Source: Aquirufa rosea (lineage in GTDB: Bacteria > Bacteroidota > Bacteroidia > Cytophagales > Spirosomataceae). From it: a DNA stretch of 64,000 nt. The stretch covers positions 62,001-126,000 of the forward strand of contig NZ_SDHY01000001.1 of the NCBI RefSeq assembly GCF_004118285.1, given 5' to 3'. The first letter of the stretch is position 1; every line of letters begins with the position of its first letter. Below are positions 9,973 through 19,010 of the stretch, one piece after another. The translations under genes and the position numbers were made by a program. The notes under the pieces are model-generated. The model made no database searches. It saw nothing but the letters and a program-made list of their open reading frames with translations, and had not been told where the DNA came from.

Positions 9973-11256
9973 ATGCGTATTTTATTTAAATCGGTTTTAA
10001 TAGCAGATAATACATCACCGTATTTTCAACAAAGAGTTGATTTATTGGCCGAAAATGGTGTTTGGGTAGAAATTGGTCAGAATATTACAAATTTAGCTGA
10101 CCAGATAGTAGATGCTCCTAGTTTAACTTGGTTTCCCAGTATTGTAGACCTTCGGGTTCATCACACACTTCCTGGTGGAGAGTTTAGGGAGGATTGGAGT
10201 TCATTAAGAGCTTCGGCACTAAAAGGTGGAGTTTTGGATATGGCTTTATTACCAACGGGAAATCCTGTTCCTCAACAAGCTGAATCGATTCGCTATATTA
10301 TTGATCAATCTTCACAGATAAATTATTATCCGATTGCTCCTTTAAGTTTTGATAACAAAGGTGAGAATTTCACTGATTTGTATGATTTACATCAGGCGGG
10401 TGCTAATTGGTTTAGTCATGGAGCAAGTTCTTTGCAGAATACGGACTTAATGCTTAAATGCCTGCAATATTTGCAGACATTGCCAGTTACTATTGTAAGT
10501 CAAGCTCATACCGAGGCTTTGTCATTGTATGGACAAATTCACGAAGGTTTACAAAGTACATTGACAGGTTTAAAAGGAATTCCTGTTTTGTCTGAAACAC
10601 TGAGTATCAAAAGAGATTTAGATTTACTACGTTATGTGCGGAATAATAGTTTTGGTCATGCACATGCAGGTTTTAGGTTGCATTTTTCATGTCTTTCTGC
10701 TAAGGATTCAGTGGATTTAGTCCAGGAGGCAAAGAAAGAAGGTTTACCTGTTTCGGCAGATGTGGCTGTACATCAATTGGTTTTCACAGAGGATGATATG
10801 GCAGATTTTGATACGAACAAAAAGGTATATCCACCATTTAGAACAAAAGAAGATCAAGATGCCTTATGGTTGGGTTTACAAGATGGAACCATTGACGCCA
10901 TCGTATCGGATCATCATCCTATTGAGGTTGAGCATAAAGAGATTGAATTTGATCAGGCGAGTTTTGGAATCATTGGTTTAGAAACATTTTTACCAGCGCT
11001 TTTACAAGCAGCTACCCAAAGGGGAATTAAATCCATCAGTTCTTGGATACATCATCAACCGGCTAAATTATTAGGTATTAGTCCTTCTTTACTTCAAATA
11101 GGTGCCGATTGCAAAGGGGTTTTTGTTAAGGAAACCAGTCAAGTATATCTAGCATCACTCATTCAAAGTAAATCAAAAAATACTCCATTTTTGAACCATC
11201 ACTTTGATCATCAAATCATAGGGATTTTACACGGCGCATTCTATACGACATTCTAA
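9973..11256 (+). CDS. Dihydroorotase homologue with degenerate metal site (PyrC'-like)
   Basis: Amidohydrolase of the dihydroorotase family (427 aa). The fold is clear from GIIGLETFLPALLQA, the region NKKVYPPFRTKEDQDALW and the DGTIDAIVSDHHP block. However, several zinc ligands are missing: the HxH after strand 1 reads R61-V-H63, the FSDDG aspartate motif reads FSHG (147-150), and the second His of the LHxxH motif is C240 in RLHFSC. H63, H179 (AHTE) and the catalytic-position D313 remain. Known relatives with such losses (for example PyrC' of Pseudomonas) are inactive and act as structural partners of aspartate transcarbamoylase. A catalytic role is therefore doubtful; a structural one is inference. 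It follows the gcvH terminator and is followed 1 base later by a small membrane protein. Confidence 0.85.
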   Translation: MRILFKSVLIADNTSPYFQQRVDLLAENGVWVEIGQNITNLADQIVDAPSLTWFPSIVDLRVHHTLPGGEFREDWSSLRASALKGGVLDMALLPTGNPVPQQAESIRYIIDQSSQINYYPIAPLSFDNKGENFTDLYDLHQAGANWFSHGASSLQNTDLMLKCLQYLQTLPVTIVSQAHTEALSLYGQIHEGLQSTLTGLKGIPVLSETLSIKRDLDLLRYVRNNSFGHAHAGFRLHFSCLSAKDSVDLVQEAKKEGLPVSADVAVHQLVFTEDDMADFDTNKKVYPPFRTKEDQDALWLGLQDGTIDAIVSDHHPIEVEHKEIEFDQASFGIIGLETFLPALLQAATQRGIKSISSWIHHQPAKLLGISPSLLQIGADCKGVFVKETSQVYLASLIQSKSKNTPFLNHHFDHQIIGILHGAFYTTF

Positions 11257-11257
11257 C

Positions 11258-11779
11258 ATGGTTTTGAATTTAAAACGAATGCCAGAATTAATTTTGGCTG
11301 CTTTTATTTCCTTGGCTCTCATTTTACTCTATTGCTATGTTTTATATCAAAATGGTATTATACCCATAGGTGGTAAAAAAGCGCCAAGTTTTGTTATTGT
11401 AATATTTTTCCAATGGTTTTTGGTGCAAAGAATTATGAAGCAGAGAGCGAATGAAAAAATTCATTTTTTGCATTTATTTGCTTACCAATACATTTTTGTC
11501 ATGATGGTAGGCATAATTTCAGCCACTTTTTTTTATGTTTTTTATTTGTCTAGTCCAGGTCTGGATGTGTTGAGTCAATACATTCAATTAAGTTTACAAG
11601 AATTATCAACCTATAAGCAGGTTATTGTAAAGCAGGAGGGAGGTGCATATTTTGAGGAATTACGACAAAATATATCCATGATTAATGCAAAAAGTATTGC
11701 CAAGGATGATTTTTTTCAAAAAATTGCCTTATCTTTTCTGCCTAATCTACTAATATCACTCTATTATAAACGTTCTTAA
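11258..11779 (+). CDS. Small membrane protein, possibly DUF4199-like
   Basis: No confident family by eye. The 173 residues contain hydrophobic segments at about 9-30 (LILAAFISLALILLYCYVLY), 44-60 and 75-98 (YQYIFVMMVGIISATFFYVF), then a polar stretch with coiled-coil character (about 105-150) and a C-terminal hydrophobic end. This layout resembles the DUF4199 proteins of Bacteroidota, and the next gene is a clearer member, so a diverged paralogue is likely. It starts with ATG 1 base after the dihydroorotase homologue stop. Function unknown. Confidence 0.7.
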   Translation: MVLNLKRMPELILAAFISLALILLYCYVLYQNGIIPIGGKKAPSFVIVIFFQWFLVQRIMKQRANEKIHFLHLFAYQYIFVMMVGIISATFFYVFYLSSPGLDVLSQYIQLSLQELSTYKQVIVKQEGGAYFEELRQNISMINAKSIAKDDFFQKIALSFLPNLLISLYYKRS

Positions 11780-11783
11780 ATTT

Positions 11784-12329
11784 ATGGAAAATCATTCTGA
11801 ATCTAATCCATCTACCTCGTTAATTGCTCTTAAATGGGGTTTAATTGGGGGGACTTTAAGTTTTTTATACACTTTATTGACTAAGTACACGGGTTTAGAA
11901 GAGCAATTTTCTGAGTCTTTAGGTTGGATTACTTTTTTAGTCACTATAGGCTTAGACACCACTATTTTATTCATGACGCTGAAAGAGTTTAGAACCCAAA
12001 ATCAAGGTTTTATGGGTTATAGTCAAGGGTTGGGGATATCTACTTTATTGGGAGCATTATGGGGATTAGTTTCAGGGGCTTATAATTACATCTATTTGAA
12101 TTTTATTGATACAACGGTCCTTCAAAAACAAATGGATTTAGCTCGAGAGAAAATGGAGGAACAAGGACTTAGTGAAAGTCAAATTTCTGAAGCAATGAAG
12201 GTCTCTACCATGATGATGGGCCCTGGTGTTCAGTTTGTTATTATAGTTCTGATTTCTACCTTATTTATTTTCCTATTAGGTTTGATTATCTCTGCTGTCT
12301 TAAAGAAAGAAAAACCAGTTTTTGAGTAA
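11784..12329 (+). CDS. DUF4199 domain-containing membrane protein
   Basis: A 181-residue protein with four hydrophobic segments: about 16-32 (ALKWGLIGGTLSFLYTLL), 45-65, 80-105 (GYSQGLGISTLLGALWGLVSGAYNY) and 150-172. The GYSQG...G...W.....YNYIYLNFID pattern and the MDLAREKMEEQGLSESQI helix before the last segment are typical of DUF4199. No biochemical role is known for the family. It lies 4 bases after its small membrane neighbour and overlaps the start of the ABC permease, so the four genes from 9973 look like one operon. Confidence 0.85.
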   Translation: MENHSESNPSTSLIALKWGLIGGTLSFLYTLLTKYTGLEEQFSESLGWITFLVTIGLDTTILFMTLKEFRTQNQGFMGYSQGLGISTLLGALWGLVSGAYNYIYLNFIDTTVLQKQMDLAREKMEEQGLSESQISEAMKVSTMMMGPGVQFVIIVLISTLFIFLLGLIISAVLKKEKPVFE

Positions 12330-13053
12330 GTGTATGTGGGCAATCGTTCAAAAAGAATATCAAGCATTTTTTAGTTCTTTGATTGGAATGGGTTTGATGG
12401 TCGCATTTTATTTGTTGACCGGACTTTATACTTGGGTCTTTGAAGGGAATGTATTAGACTTCGGATTTGCTGAGTTAAGTGTATTTTTTGATTTAGCTCC
12501 TTGGTTCTTTTTGTTTTTCATTCCTGCACTAAGTATGCGATTGTTTTCTGAGGAATATGCCTTGAAGACTTTTGATTTATTGCGATCATTGCCCGTTTCC
12601 GGTTTAGATATCATTCTAGGCAAGGTTTTGGGAACTTTTGCCGTAGTTCTTACATCATTAATTCCCACCTTATTTTTTGTGTATTCAATCAGTCGATTGG
12701 GTAGTCCTGTAGCAAATTACGATTCTACTTTGGTGACAGGGGGCTATATTTCTTTGGCACTATTGGGACTTGCATTTGTTTGTTTGAGTGCATTGGCTTC
12801 TTCTTTGACCAACAAACAAACTTTGGCTTTTGTCTTGGGGGTAGTGTTTAATTTTATTTTTTGGCAAGGTCCCCAAGAATTAGCCTTGATACCAGTTTTT
12901 GCTACTTGGGATATAGACCTGTTTAGTCTAAACTTTCATTATAGAAACATCTCCAAAGGTGTACTGGGTATAGCTGATATAGCTTTTTTTGTGGGATTTA
13001 ATTTGATAGCAATTGGTTTATTAGGCTACCAATTAAAGCTTAAGTTTATTTAA
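12322..13053 (+). CDS. gldF: GldF-like ABC-2 transporter permease
   Basis: Six-segment ABC-2 permease of 243 residues. The NVLDFGFAELSVFFDLAPW region followed by FIPALSMRLFSEEYALKTFDLL matches GldF, the permease of the GldFG/GldA complex linked to gliding motility in Flavobacterium. It could still be a paralogous ABC-2 permease. The first start is TTG at 12322, overlapping the DUF4199 stop by 8 bases; an ATG at 12334 is an alternative that removes four residues. Unlike in Flavobacterium, no gldG follows: the next gene is on the other strand and overlaps this 3' end by 8 bases. That convergent gene is an ABC ATPase but belongs to the lpx operon. Confidence 0.75.
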   Translation: MSKCMWAIVQKEYQAFFSSLIGMGLMVAFYLLTGLYTWVFEGNVLDFGFAELSVFFDLAPWFFLFFIPALSMRLFSEEYALKTFDLLRSLPVSGLDIILGKVLGTFAVVLTSLIPTLFFVYSISRLGSPVANYDSTLVTGGYISLALLGLAFVCLSALASSLTNKQTLAFVLGVVFNFIFWQGPQELALIPVFATWDIDLFSLNFHYRNISKGVLGIADIAFFVGFNLIAIGLLGYQLKLKFI

Positions 13054-13675
13054 AATCCAGAATTGAAATCTGGAATTGACAAAGGTTGATTTCTTGGCTT
13101 TCATTGGATGCAATAATGATTAAGCGTTCCTTTTGCTCATTTACTTTTTGATAAAACCAATTCTTTGCCTTTTCATCTAAGTTGGTCGTTGGCTCGTCTA
13201 ACATCAAAATGGGTTTTTCTGCTAGTAAGGCAATGCCCAACTTGATTTTTTGACGCATTCCAGAGGAATAGTTTTTAATGAATTTTCCTTGATCGGGTCT
13301 CATTTCCACATAGTCTTGAAAACCCACTAAGTTGATATGCGCAGGAAGTGCTTGTAAGCTGATGAGAAAGTTCAATAATTCAGTTAAAGTAAATTCTTCA
13401 ATGAGTTCTACATAAGGAGCAGCAAAGCTAATCATGCGGTGACACTCGTCTAGAATTATAGAATTATTGCTCTCTGACAGAAAGCTTACTTTGCCTTTGG
13501 TAGGTAAGGAGTATTGGGCTAAAATTTTAAGTAAGGTTGACTTTCCTGAGCCATTGGGACCTGTTAATGCGTAAGATTTGCCAGATTCGAAAGTGTATGA
13601 AAATGAACGAAATACCCATTCTTTACGGAATTTTTTTTCAACATGTTCGGCAAGAATTTTCATGAAATAATTCAT
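13046..13675 (-). CDS. ABC transporter ATP-binding protein (lpx-operon type)
   Basis: A single, short ABC ATPase (209 aa). Walker A is GPNGSGKSTLLK (about 39-50), the signature is YSSGMRQKIKLG and Walker B is PILMLDEPTTNLD. The signature has SSGM instead of LSGGQ, as in CcmA/GldA-type ATPases. It is the last gene of the lpxD-lpxC/fabZ-lpxA run and shares one base with the lpxA stop, an arrangement that recurs in Bacteroidota (established genome context). The transported substrate is unknown; an envelope role is inferred from context. Its 3' end overlaps the gldF-like gene by 8 bases. Confidence 0.88.
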   Translation of the reverse strand: MNYFMKILAEHVEKKFRKEWVFRSFSYTFESGKSYALTGPNGSGKSTLLKILAQYSLPTKGKVSFLSESNNSIILDECHRMISFAAPYVELIEEFTLTELLNFLISLQALPAHINLVGFQDYVEMRPDQGKFIKNYSSGMRQKIKLGIALLAEKPILMLDEPTTNLDEKAKNWFYQKVNEQKERLIIIASNESQEINLCQFQISILDFK

Positions 13676-14445
13676 TATCCCTTCATAATTCCGCGTTCAG
13701 AATTACGAATAAAAGTAAGGATTTCATCCCTTTCAATGGAAGGATTGATATGTTCTTCAATTTCTTGAATGGCGGCCTGAATGTTCAAGCCTTTTTGATA
13801 AACATATCGATAGATTTCCTGAATATCAGCAATCTGCGTATCACTATAATTTCTTCGGCGAAGTCCCACAGAATTGATACCGGCATAGGTTAAAGGTTCT
13901 CTACCAGATTTAGTGTATGGGGGAACATCTTTTCTCACTAAAGAACCTCCTGATATCATTACATGTTTCCCAATTTGAGCAAATTGATGTATGGCAGTGG
14001 AACCACCTATGATAGCGAATTCTCCCACCGTAACATGACCTGCCATTTGAACCGAATTAGCTAAAATACAATGGTCAGATATGAAACAATCATGTGCAAT
14101 GTGTACATATGCCATGATGAGACAATTTTTTCCAACTACGGTACGATGTTTATCTACCGTCCCTCTGTTGATAGTCACACATTCTCTGATAGTTGTATTG
14201 TCGCCAATTTCTGCCGTGGTAATTTCACCTCCGAATTTTAAATCTTGAGGGATGGCAGATATAACTGCCCCGGGAAAAATTCGAACATTTTTACCAATGC
14301 GTGCTCCGGGGAAGATCGTTACGTTAGAACCTATCCAAGTTCCATCACCAATCTCAACATCTCCATGTATCATGGTAAATGGATCAATAGTCACATGTTC
14401 GCCAATTTTGGCTGATGGATCTATATGTGTCAATGGATATGTCAT
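13675..14445 (-). CDS. lpxA: Acyl-ACP--UDP-N-acetylglucosamine O-acyltransferase LpxA
   Basis: First enzyme of lipid A synthesis; it moves a 3-hydroxyacyl chain from ACP to the 3-OH of UDP-GlcNAc. The 256-residue protein is a left-handed beta helix of hexapeptide repeats (IGEHVTIDPFTMIHGDVEIG onward). The catalytic His is in AYVHIAHDCFISDHC, and HQFAQIGKHVMISGGS plus the C-terminal helices (YRYVYQKGLNIQAAIQEIEE) are typical of LpxA and distinguish it from LpxD. It lies 5 bases after lpxC-fabZ in the same direction. Confidence 0.96.
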   Translation of the reverse strand: MTYPLTHIDPSAKIGEHVTIDPFTMIHGDVEIGDGTWIGSNVTIFPGARIGKNVRIFPGAVISAIPQDLKFGGEITTAEIGDNTTIRECVTINRGTVDKHRTVVGKNCLIMAYVHIAHDCFISDHCILANSVQMAGHVTVGEFAIIGGSTAIHQFAQIGKHVMISGGSLVRKDVPPYTKSGREPLTYAGINSVGLRRRNYSDTQIADIQEIYRYVYQKGLNIQAAIQEIEEHINPSIERDEILTFIRNSERGIMKG

Positions 14446-14450
14446 GTGTG

Positions 14451-15848
14451 TTAGGATGATTTTCTTACTAAACTGGCAGTCATTTCAGCTTCACAAACCA
14501 CTTGGCCTGCTACATAGGCTTTACCAGTCATTTTAGCAATTCCACGACGTATGGGAGAAATTAATTCACATCGGAAGATAACTGTATCTCCTGGAATTAC
14601 ACTTTTTCTAAATCTACAATTTTCGATACCTACTAAATATGGCCAATAATTTTCTGGATCAGGAACGGAACTTAATACTAAAATTCCACCAGTTTGCGCC
14701 ATAGCTTCTACTTGCATAACTCCTGGCATCACAGGATTATTAGGAAAATGTCCTATGAAATAACTTTCATTCATAGTCACATTTTTGATGCCCACCACAC
14801 TATTTTCATCCAAATAGGTGATTTTGTCAATCATTTGAAATGGATAACGGTGAGGCAATAATTCATAAATTCGCTCGTGTGAGCATATCGGAGGTTGTTT
14901 GGGATCGTAAACAGGTACTTTGTTTTTCTCTGTTTCCAACATCAACTTCTTGATTTTTTTGGCAAGTTCTACGTTAGAAGCATGACCAGGTCTAGAGGCC
15001 AAAATTTGAGCTTTGATAGGTCTACCCACCAAGGCTAAATCTCCCATTACATCCAATAATTTATGACGAGCCATCTCATTATTATAATGTAAATGTGTGT
15101 TATTTAAAATACCAACCTCTTTTGAAATACTCACTTTAGGTTTGCCTAATACTTCAGATAAGTGGGATAATTCCGTCTCTGTATAATCACGATCTGCAAT
15201 TACGATGGCATTACTTAGATCTCCACCTTTGATCAATCCCGCCTTATATAATACTTCTAATTCATGTACAAAACAGAAAGTCCGGCACATGGCAAATTGC
15301 TCCTTGAACTGAGAGACATGAGTTAGATTAGCATGCTGACTGGATAAAAACTTGGAATTATAATCCACCATAACCGCGATGCGGTAATCATTTAATGGCA
15401 AGGCTGCTAATTCAATTCCTTTGTCTAAATCTTTGAATCTAATTTCTTCAGGTAATTCAAAAAATTTACGGTGAGCTTCTTGCTCTAATGGAGTAGCTTC
15501 TTCTAAAGCCTCGACGAATTTTATGGAACTACCATCCATGATAGGAGGTTCTGGACCATCCAATTGAATTAAAATATTATCAATTTCCATGCCCACCATG
15601 GCAGCCAATACGTGTTCAACGGTGTTGACTCTAGCCCCATTGTGCTCGATGGTAGTACCTCGGGAAGTGTCTACAACATAATCTACATCAGCATCGGCAA
15701 TAGGTTGATCCGGAAGGTCAACACGCTGAAATTTTATTCCATGATTGGCAGGTGCTGGTAAAAAGGTCATATTAGCCGTAACGCCCGTATGAAGACCCAC
15801 TCCACTCAAAGTGACAGATTTACTGATGGTATGTTGCTTATTGTTCAT
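14451..15848 (-). CDS. lpxC/fabZ: LpxC-FabZ fusion: UDP-3-O-acyl-GlcNAc deacetylase / 3-hydroxyacyl-ACP dehydratase
   Basis: Two enzymes in one 465-residue chain. Residues about 1-305 are LpxC, the zinc deacetylase and committed step of lipid A synthesis: ligands H79 (TVEHV), H262 and D266 (RHKLLDVMGD) and the general-acid His H289 (RPGHAS). Residues about 325-465 are FabZ: LPHRYPFQMIDKI, then the active-site pair H367 (IGHFPNNPVMPG) and E381 (QVEAMAQTGG). The fusion is characteristic of Bacteroidota. It couples control of lipid A with supply of 3-hydroxyacyl-ACP (inference). lpxD ends 13 bases upstream and lpxA starts 5 bases downstream. Confidence 0.97.
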   Translation of the reverse strand: MNNKQHTISKSVTLSGVGLHTGVTANMTFLPAPANHGIKFQRVDLPDQPIADADVDYVVDTSRGTTIEHNGARVNTVEHVLAAMVGMEIDNILIQLDGPEPPIMDGSSIKFVEALEEATPLEQEAHRKFFELPEEIRFKDLDKGIELAALPLNDYRIAVMVDYNSKFLSSQHANLTHVSQFKEQFAMCRTFCFVHELEVLYKAGLIKGGDLSNAIVIADRDYTETELSHLSEVLGKPKVSISKEVGILNNTHLHYNNEMARHKLLDVMGDLALVGRPIKAQILASRPGHASNVELAKKIKKLMLETEKNKVPVYDPKQPPICSHERIYELLPHRYPFQMIDKITYLDENSVVGIKNVTMNESYFIGHFPNNPVMPGVMQVEAMAQTGGILVLSSVPDPENYWPYLVGIENCRFRKSVIPGDTVIFRCELISPIRRGIAKMTGKAYVAGQVVCEAEMTASLVRKSS

Positions 15849-15861
15849 ATGAATTATATGT

Positions 15862-16887
15862 CTAATTACTCAGATTCATGGTTTGATTTATTTTCTCAAA
15901 CAAATCGGGTAATTGACGAATAAGTGCATTTCTTTTTAAATAATCTACATTAGGGGAGGCAGGTGTACCGCCCAATGTTTGGCCTGGTGTTTTGACGGTT
16001 TTGGTAACACCTGATTGTGCCGTGACTATGGTATGATCAGCAATGATCAAGTGCCCTGCAACACCCACTTGGCCACCCAATAGGCAATGATTACCTATTT
16101 TACTTGAACCGGATATTCCGACTTGTGCTGCAATGGCAGTATTTTGTCCAATCTCCACGTTATGGGCTATTTGTACCAAATTATCAATTTTTGAACCTTT
16201 CCCAATTTTAGTAGATCCCATGGTAGCTCGATCAATGGTGGTATTAGCTCCAATGCTTACATGATCTTCTATCACGACATTTCCTAATTGAGGAATGGTA
16301 GTAAAGGTGCCGTCTGGCTGAGGGGCAAACCCAAATCCATCGGAACCAATGACTGCATTAGCGTGAATGGTACAATGATTTCCTATTTTAGTATCAGAAT
16401 ATATGATAACTCCTGGATAAATGACGCAATTTTCACCAATTTGAACATTTTTTCCAATACTCACATTGTTCATTATCTGTGTTCCTGAGCCTATTTGTGC
16501 ATTTTGTTTGACAGAAGTAAAGGTGCCAATGTATATGTTCTCGCCTAAGGTAGCACTAGGGTCAATATAAGAGGGCTCCTGAATACCAGTTTCAACATAG
16601 GCAATCATTTCTTGGTACTTCTGAAGTAATATTGTAAAAGCTAAATAAGGATTTTCTACACGAATTAAGGTGGCCAATGGCTTTTTTTTCAACTTTAGAT
16701 CATTTGAAATAATGACGGCTGTTGCCTTTGATTCATACAGGAAAGCTTCATATTTGGGATTGGCCAAAAAAGATATGGCGCCTGACTTACCTTCCTCAAT
16801 TTTACCGAATTCTGAAATAATATCAGCTCCATTCCCATCTACTGTTCCATGAATTAGTCCGGCAATTTGATTAACAGTAAATTTCAT
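15862..16887 (-). CDS. lpxD: UDP-3-O-(3-hydroxyacyl)glucosamine N-acyltransferase LpxD
   Basis: Third acyl-transfer step of lipid A synthesis, acting on the LpxC product. The 341 residues comprise the N-terminal uridine-binding domain (about 1-100: [37 protein letters not shown]) and a left-handed beta-helix domain with hexapeptide repeats. The catalytic His lies in [34 protein letters not shown] and the C-terminal helix ([19 protein letters not shown]) are family-typical. It is the first lpx gene of the run and is separated from the upstream HD hydrolase gene by 46 bases. Confidence 0.96.
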   Translation of the reverse strand: MKFTVNQIAGLIHGTVDGNGADIISEFGKIEEGKSGAISFLANPKYEAFLYESKATAVIISNDLKLKKKPLATLIRVENPYLAFTILLQKYQEMIAYVETGIQEPSYIDPSATLGENIYIGTFTSVKQNAQIGSGTQIMNNVSIGKNVQIGENCVIYPGVIIYSDTKIGNHCTIHANAVIGSDGFGFAPQPDGTFTTIPQLGNVVIEDHVSIGANTTIDRATMGSTKIGKGSKIDNLVQIAHNVEIGQNTAIAAQVGISGSSKIGNHCLLGGQVGVAGHLIIADHTIVTAQSGVTKTVKTPGQTLGGTPASPNVDYLKRNALIRQLPDLFEKINQTMNLSN

Positions 16888-16933
16888 GCAGAGATGAATT
16901 GATTTTCAGGTAATAATGGAATTAGGTACTCAA

Positions 16934-18178
16934 TTAACGTAATTCACCTTGCAAATATACGCTCTTTGGGCAACAAAAATAGTATTTTTTTACAATCTTA
17001 CTCAAAGCTTGGATAGTCGGTAAGTCGGATGCTTCGAGTAACTCGACGACCTGACCTTGTTTATCGACGATTTTAATAGTATTGTCTCCTTGTATATATG
17101 CGGCATTACTTGTAGAACCTTCTACGGCAAAATAACCAACTTCTTCTGAGCTTAATCCTAGTTTTTTTTGAATCAATAGCTCGATTTCTTGTTTTTTTGC
17201 TCGAGAAATAGGTTGGCTTCCTAGTTTGCAAGTAAAGAGTTTACGGGTCAAAAAGTGCTGACATAAATTTTTTAATATAAGGTCTTCAGCCGATTTCCAG
17301 CTTTTTATGGCAGCCCACACATCATGATCATCAAGATCAGTAAAGGCAATGAGCAAGGACTTCCTTTGTGTAAATTCCTCCCAGGTATAAACCTTACTTA
17401 AAAAAGTGTATAAAGGAGTAGAACATTCCAGTTGAACTCCTGAATTAATTAGGTATTTGGCCCTCCTTAATATTTGAATTAACATACTCTCAGCTGCGAT
17501 AGCTGTTTTGTGTAAGTATACTTGCCAATACATAAGGCGTCTAGCCATTAAGAAGTTTTCAATGGAATAAATTCCTTTTTCCTCCAACACAAGTCTTTCA
17601 TTCACTAAATCCAACATGGATAAAAGTCTTTCAGAGCCAATAAAGCCTTCTCTTACACCGGTATAAAAAGAATCTCGACTCAAATAATCTAACCTATCTA
17701 CATCCAATTGACTAGAAATCAATTGATGAAAAAATGGTCGATGGTATTTATCGGAGAACATCTCAATAGCCAAATCTAACCTACCTTCAAAATACTTATT
17801 CAAGGTGGCCATTAATAGTTGAGATATATCTTCATGGTGTACATTTTCCAATAATGTATATTCCAATACATGTGAGAAAGGCCCATGGCCAATATCATGT
17901 AATAAAATTGCAATTTCCGCTGCCTCGCGCTCATCATCTGATATGGAATATCCCTTTGCTTGTAAATTATTTAGGGCTTGATCCATAAGGTGCATAGCAC
18001 CTAGCGCATGGTGAAAACGGGTATGATGTGCACCAGGATAAACAAATTCCGCTAAGCCTAATTGTTTGATTCGTTTTAATCGTTGGAAATATGGATGGTC
18101 AATGAGCCTTAAAATGAATGGATTATTGATTTTAATAAATCCATAAATGGGATCATTGATGATTTTGGTTGGATACAT
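16934..18178 (-). CDS. HD-domain phosphohydrolase (dNTPase/SAMHD1-like)
   Basis: Metal-dependent HD hydrolase of 414 residues. The N-terminal block DPIYGFIKINNPFILRLIDH and FQRLKRIKQLGLAEFVYPGA is the signature of the YdhJ/SAMHD1-like HD family. The metal site is visible as TRFHHALG (H56/H57), LLHDIGHG (H94, D95) and DRLDYLSRDSFYTG. Relatives hydrolyse dGTP or other nucleotides, but the substrate of this Bacteroidota subgroup is not established. It is placed directly upstream of lpxD in the same direction (46-base gap), an arrangement found in many Bacteroidota. Confidence 0.88.
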   Translation of the reverse strand: MYPTKIINDPIYGFIKINNPFILRLIDHPYFQRLKRIKQLGLAEFVYPGAHHTRFHHALGAMHLMDQALNNLQAKGYSISDDEREAAEIAILLHDIGHGPFSHVLEYTLLENVHHEDISQLLMATLNKYFEGRLDLAIEMFSDKYHRPFFHQLISSQLDVDRLDYLSRDSFYTGVREGFIGSERLLSMLDLVNERLVLEEKGIYSIENFLMARRLMYWQVYLHKTAIAAESMLIQILRRAKYLINSGVQLECSTPLYTFLSKVYTWEEFTQRKSLLIAFTDLDDHDVWAAIKSWKSAEDLILKNLCQHFLTRKLFTCKLGSQPISRAKKQEIELLIQKKLGLSSEEVGYFAVEGSTSNAAYIQGDNTIKIVDKQGQVVELLEASDLPTIQALSKIVKKYYFCCPKSVYLQGELR

Positions 18179-18181
18179 AAC

Positions 18182-18895
18182 TTAGCGGACTTTCTTATTT
18201 TTCACCAAATTGGTTATTTCATTTAACATTTCAACTTGGATATTCTGAATTTCTAATAATTCTTGTTGCTGATGAGTCATTAAATGATCAATTTTTTCAT
18301 TCAACAAACGAATCTCCAGTTCCGATTTCAGATTGATTAAATAGTCTTTCTTTGATCTTTCACGGTCCCTTTCTTCTTGTCTATTTTGACTCATCATGAT
18401 CACTGGAGCCTGTAAGGAAGCTATGCAGGATAGTATCAAATTTAGTAGGATAAAAGGATAAGGGTCAAAACCTTTGTTCAAAAACAAAAATACATTTGTT
18501 ATGATCCAAATAGCCAAAAATATAAAAAAGGAAATGATAAAACTCCAACTGCCTCCAAAGGTAGCTACTTGGTCTGCTATTTTTTGCCCTAAGGTTAATT
18601 CGCTATTCTCATCCATGTCTACCGCTTGGGTAATCAAATGATGTTCAGCTTTATTCTTTTTTACACTTTGTTCTAAGGCACTTAATTCTCCGGTTTCTTT
18701 TTTTAGAAAATCTGATAGATAAATTTGACGGAAGATATTCAGCTCTGTGATGGATAGATAATTTTCATCACTAAAATTGGGGTAATCTTTTTGAATTAAT
18801 TGTAAAATCCCCTCTTGAATGTTACTTCCCTTGACCATCTCAGTGGTGGGGTAAATTTTTTTTGATAGATCGCTAATGAATGTTTTTGGTCGCAT
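18182..18895 (-). CDS. DUF1003 domain-containing inner-membrane protein
   Basis: Cytoplasmic N-terminal region (about 1-110), two transmembrane segments (SFIISFFIFLAIWIITNVFL and PFILLNLILSCIASLQAPV), then a charged coiled coil (SQNRQEERDRERSKKDY onward to the end). ADQVATFGGSWSFI and the APVIMMSQNRQ junction are the hallmark of DUF1003 proteins. The role of the family is not known. It is separated by 3 bases from the HD hydrolase and probably heads this minus-strand operon. Its start is ATG at 18895; upstream lies the divergent tRNA. Confidence 0.87.
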   Translation of the reverse strand: MRPKTFISDLSKKIYPTTEMVKGSNIQEGILQLIQKDYPNFSDENYLSITELNIFRQIYLSDFLKKETGELSALEQSVKKNKAEHHLITQAVDMDENSELTLGQKIADQVATFGGSWSFIISFFIFLAIWIITNVFLFLNKGFDPYPFILLNLILSCIASLQAPVIMMSQNRQEERDRERSKKDYLINLKSELEIRLLNEKIDHLMTHQQQELLEIQNIQVEMLNEITNLVKNKKVR

Positions 18896-18979
18896 AAGTT
18901 AATGTGAGATGGCTTCTTAATGATTAACCTTTAAATTATAAATTTATTCAGGAAATTAGTTAAAAAGCTCTTGATTATT

Positions 18980-18987
18980 TATTTTTG
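18980..18987 (+). promoter_or_regulatory. -7 promoter element for the tRNA
   Basis: TATTTTTG matches the Bacteroidota -7 box TAnnTTTG and lies 24 bases before the 5' end of the tRNA. I see no good TTTG at the expected -33 spacing. Confidence 0.5.
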
Positions 18988-19010
18988 CACCTCATTGATT
19001 AATTCAATGC

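Noticed and set aside
13046-13675. ABC ATPase taken as the partner of the convergent GldF-like permease
   Set aside because: It is on the other strand, joined to lpxA, and this lpx-linked ATPase recurs in Bacteroidota without gldF nearby; a functional link cannot be shown.
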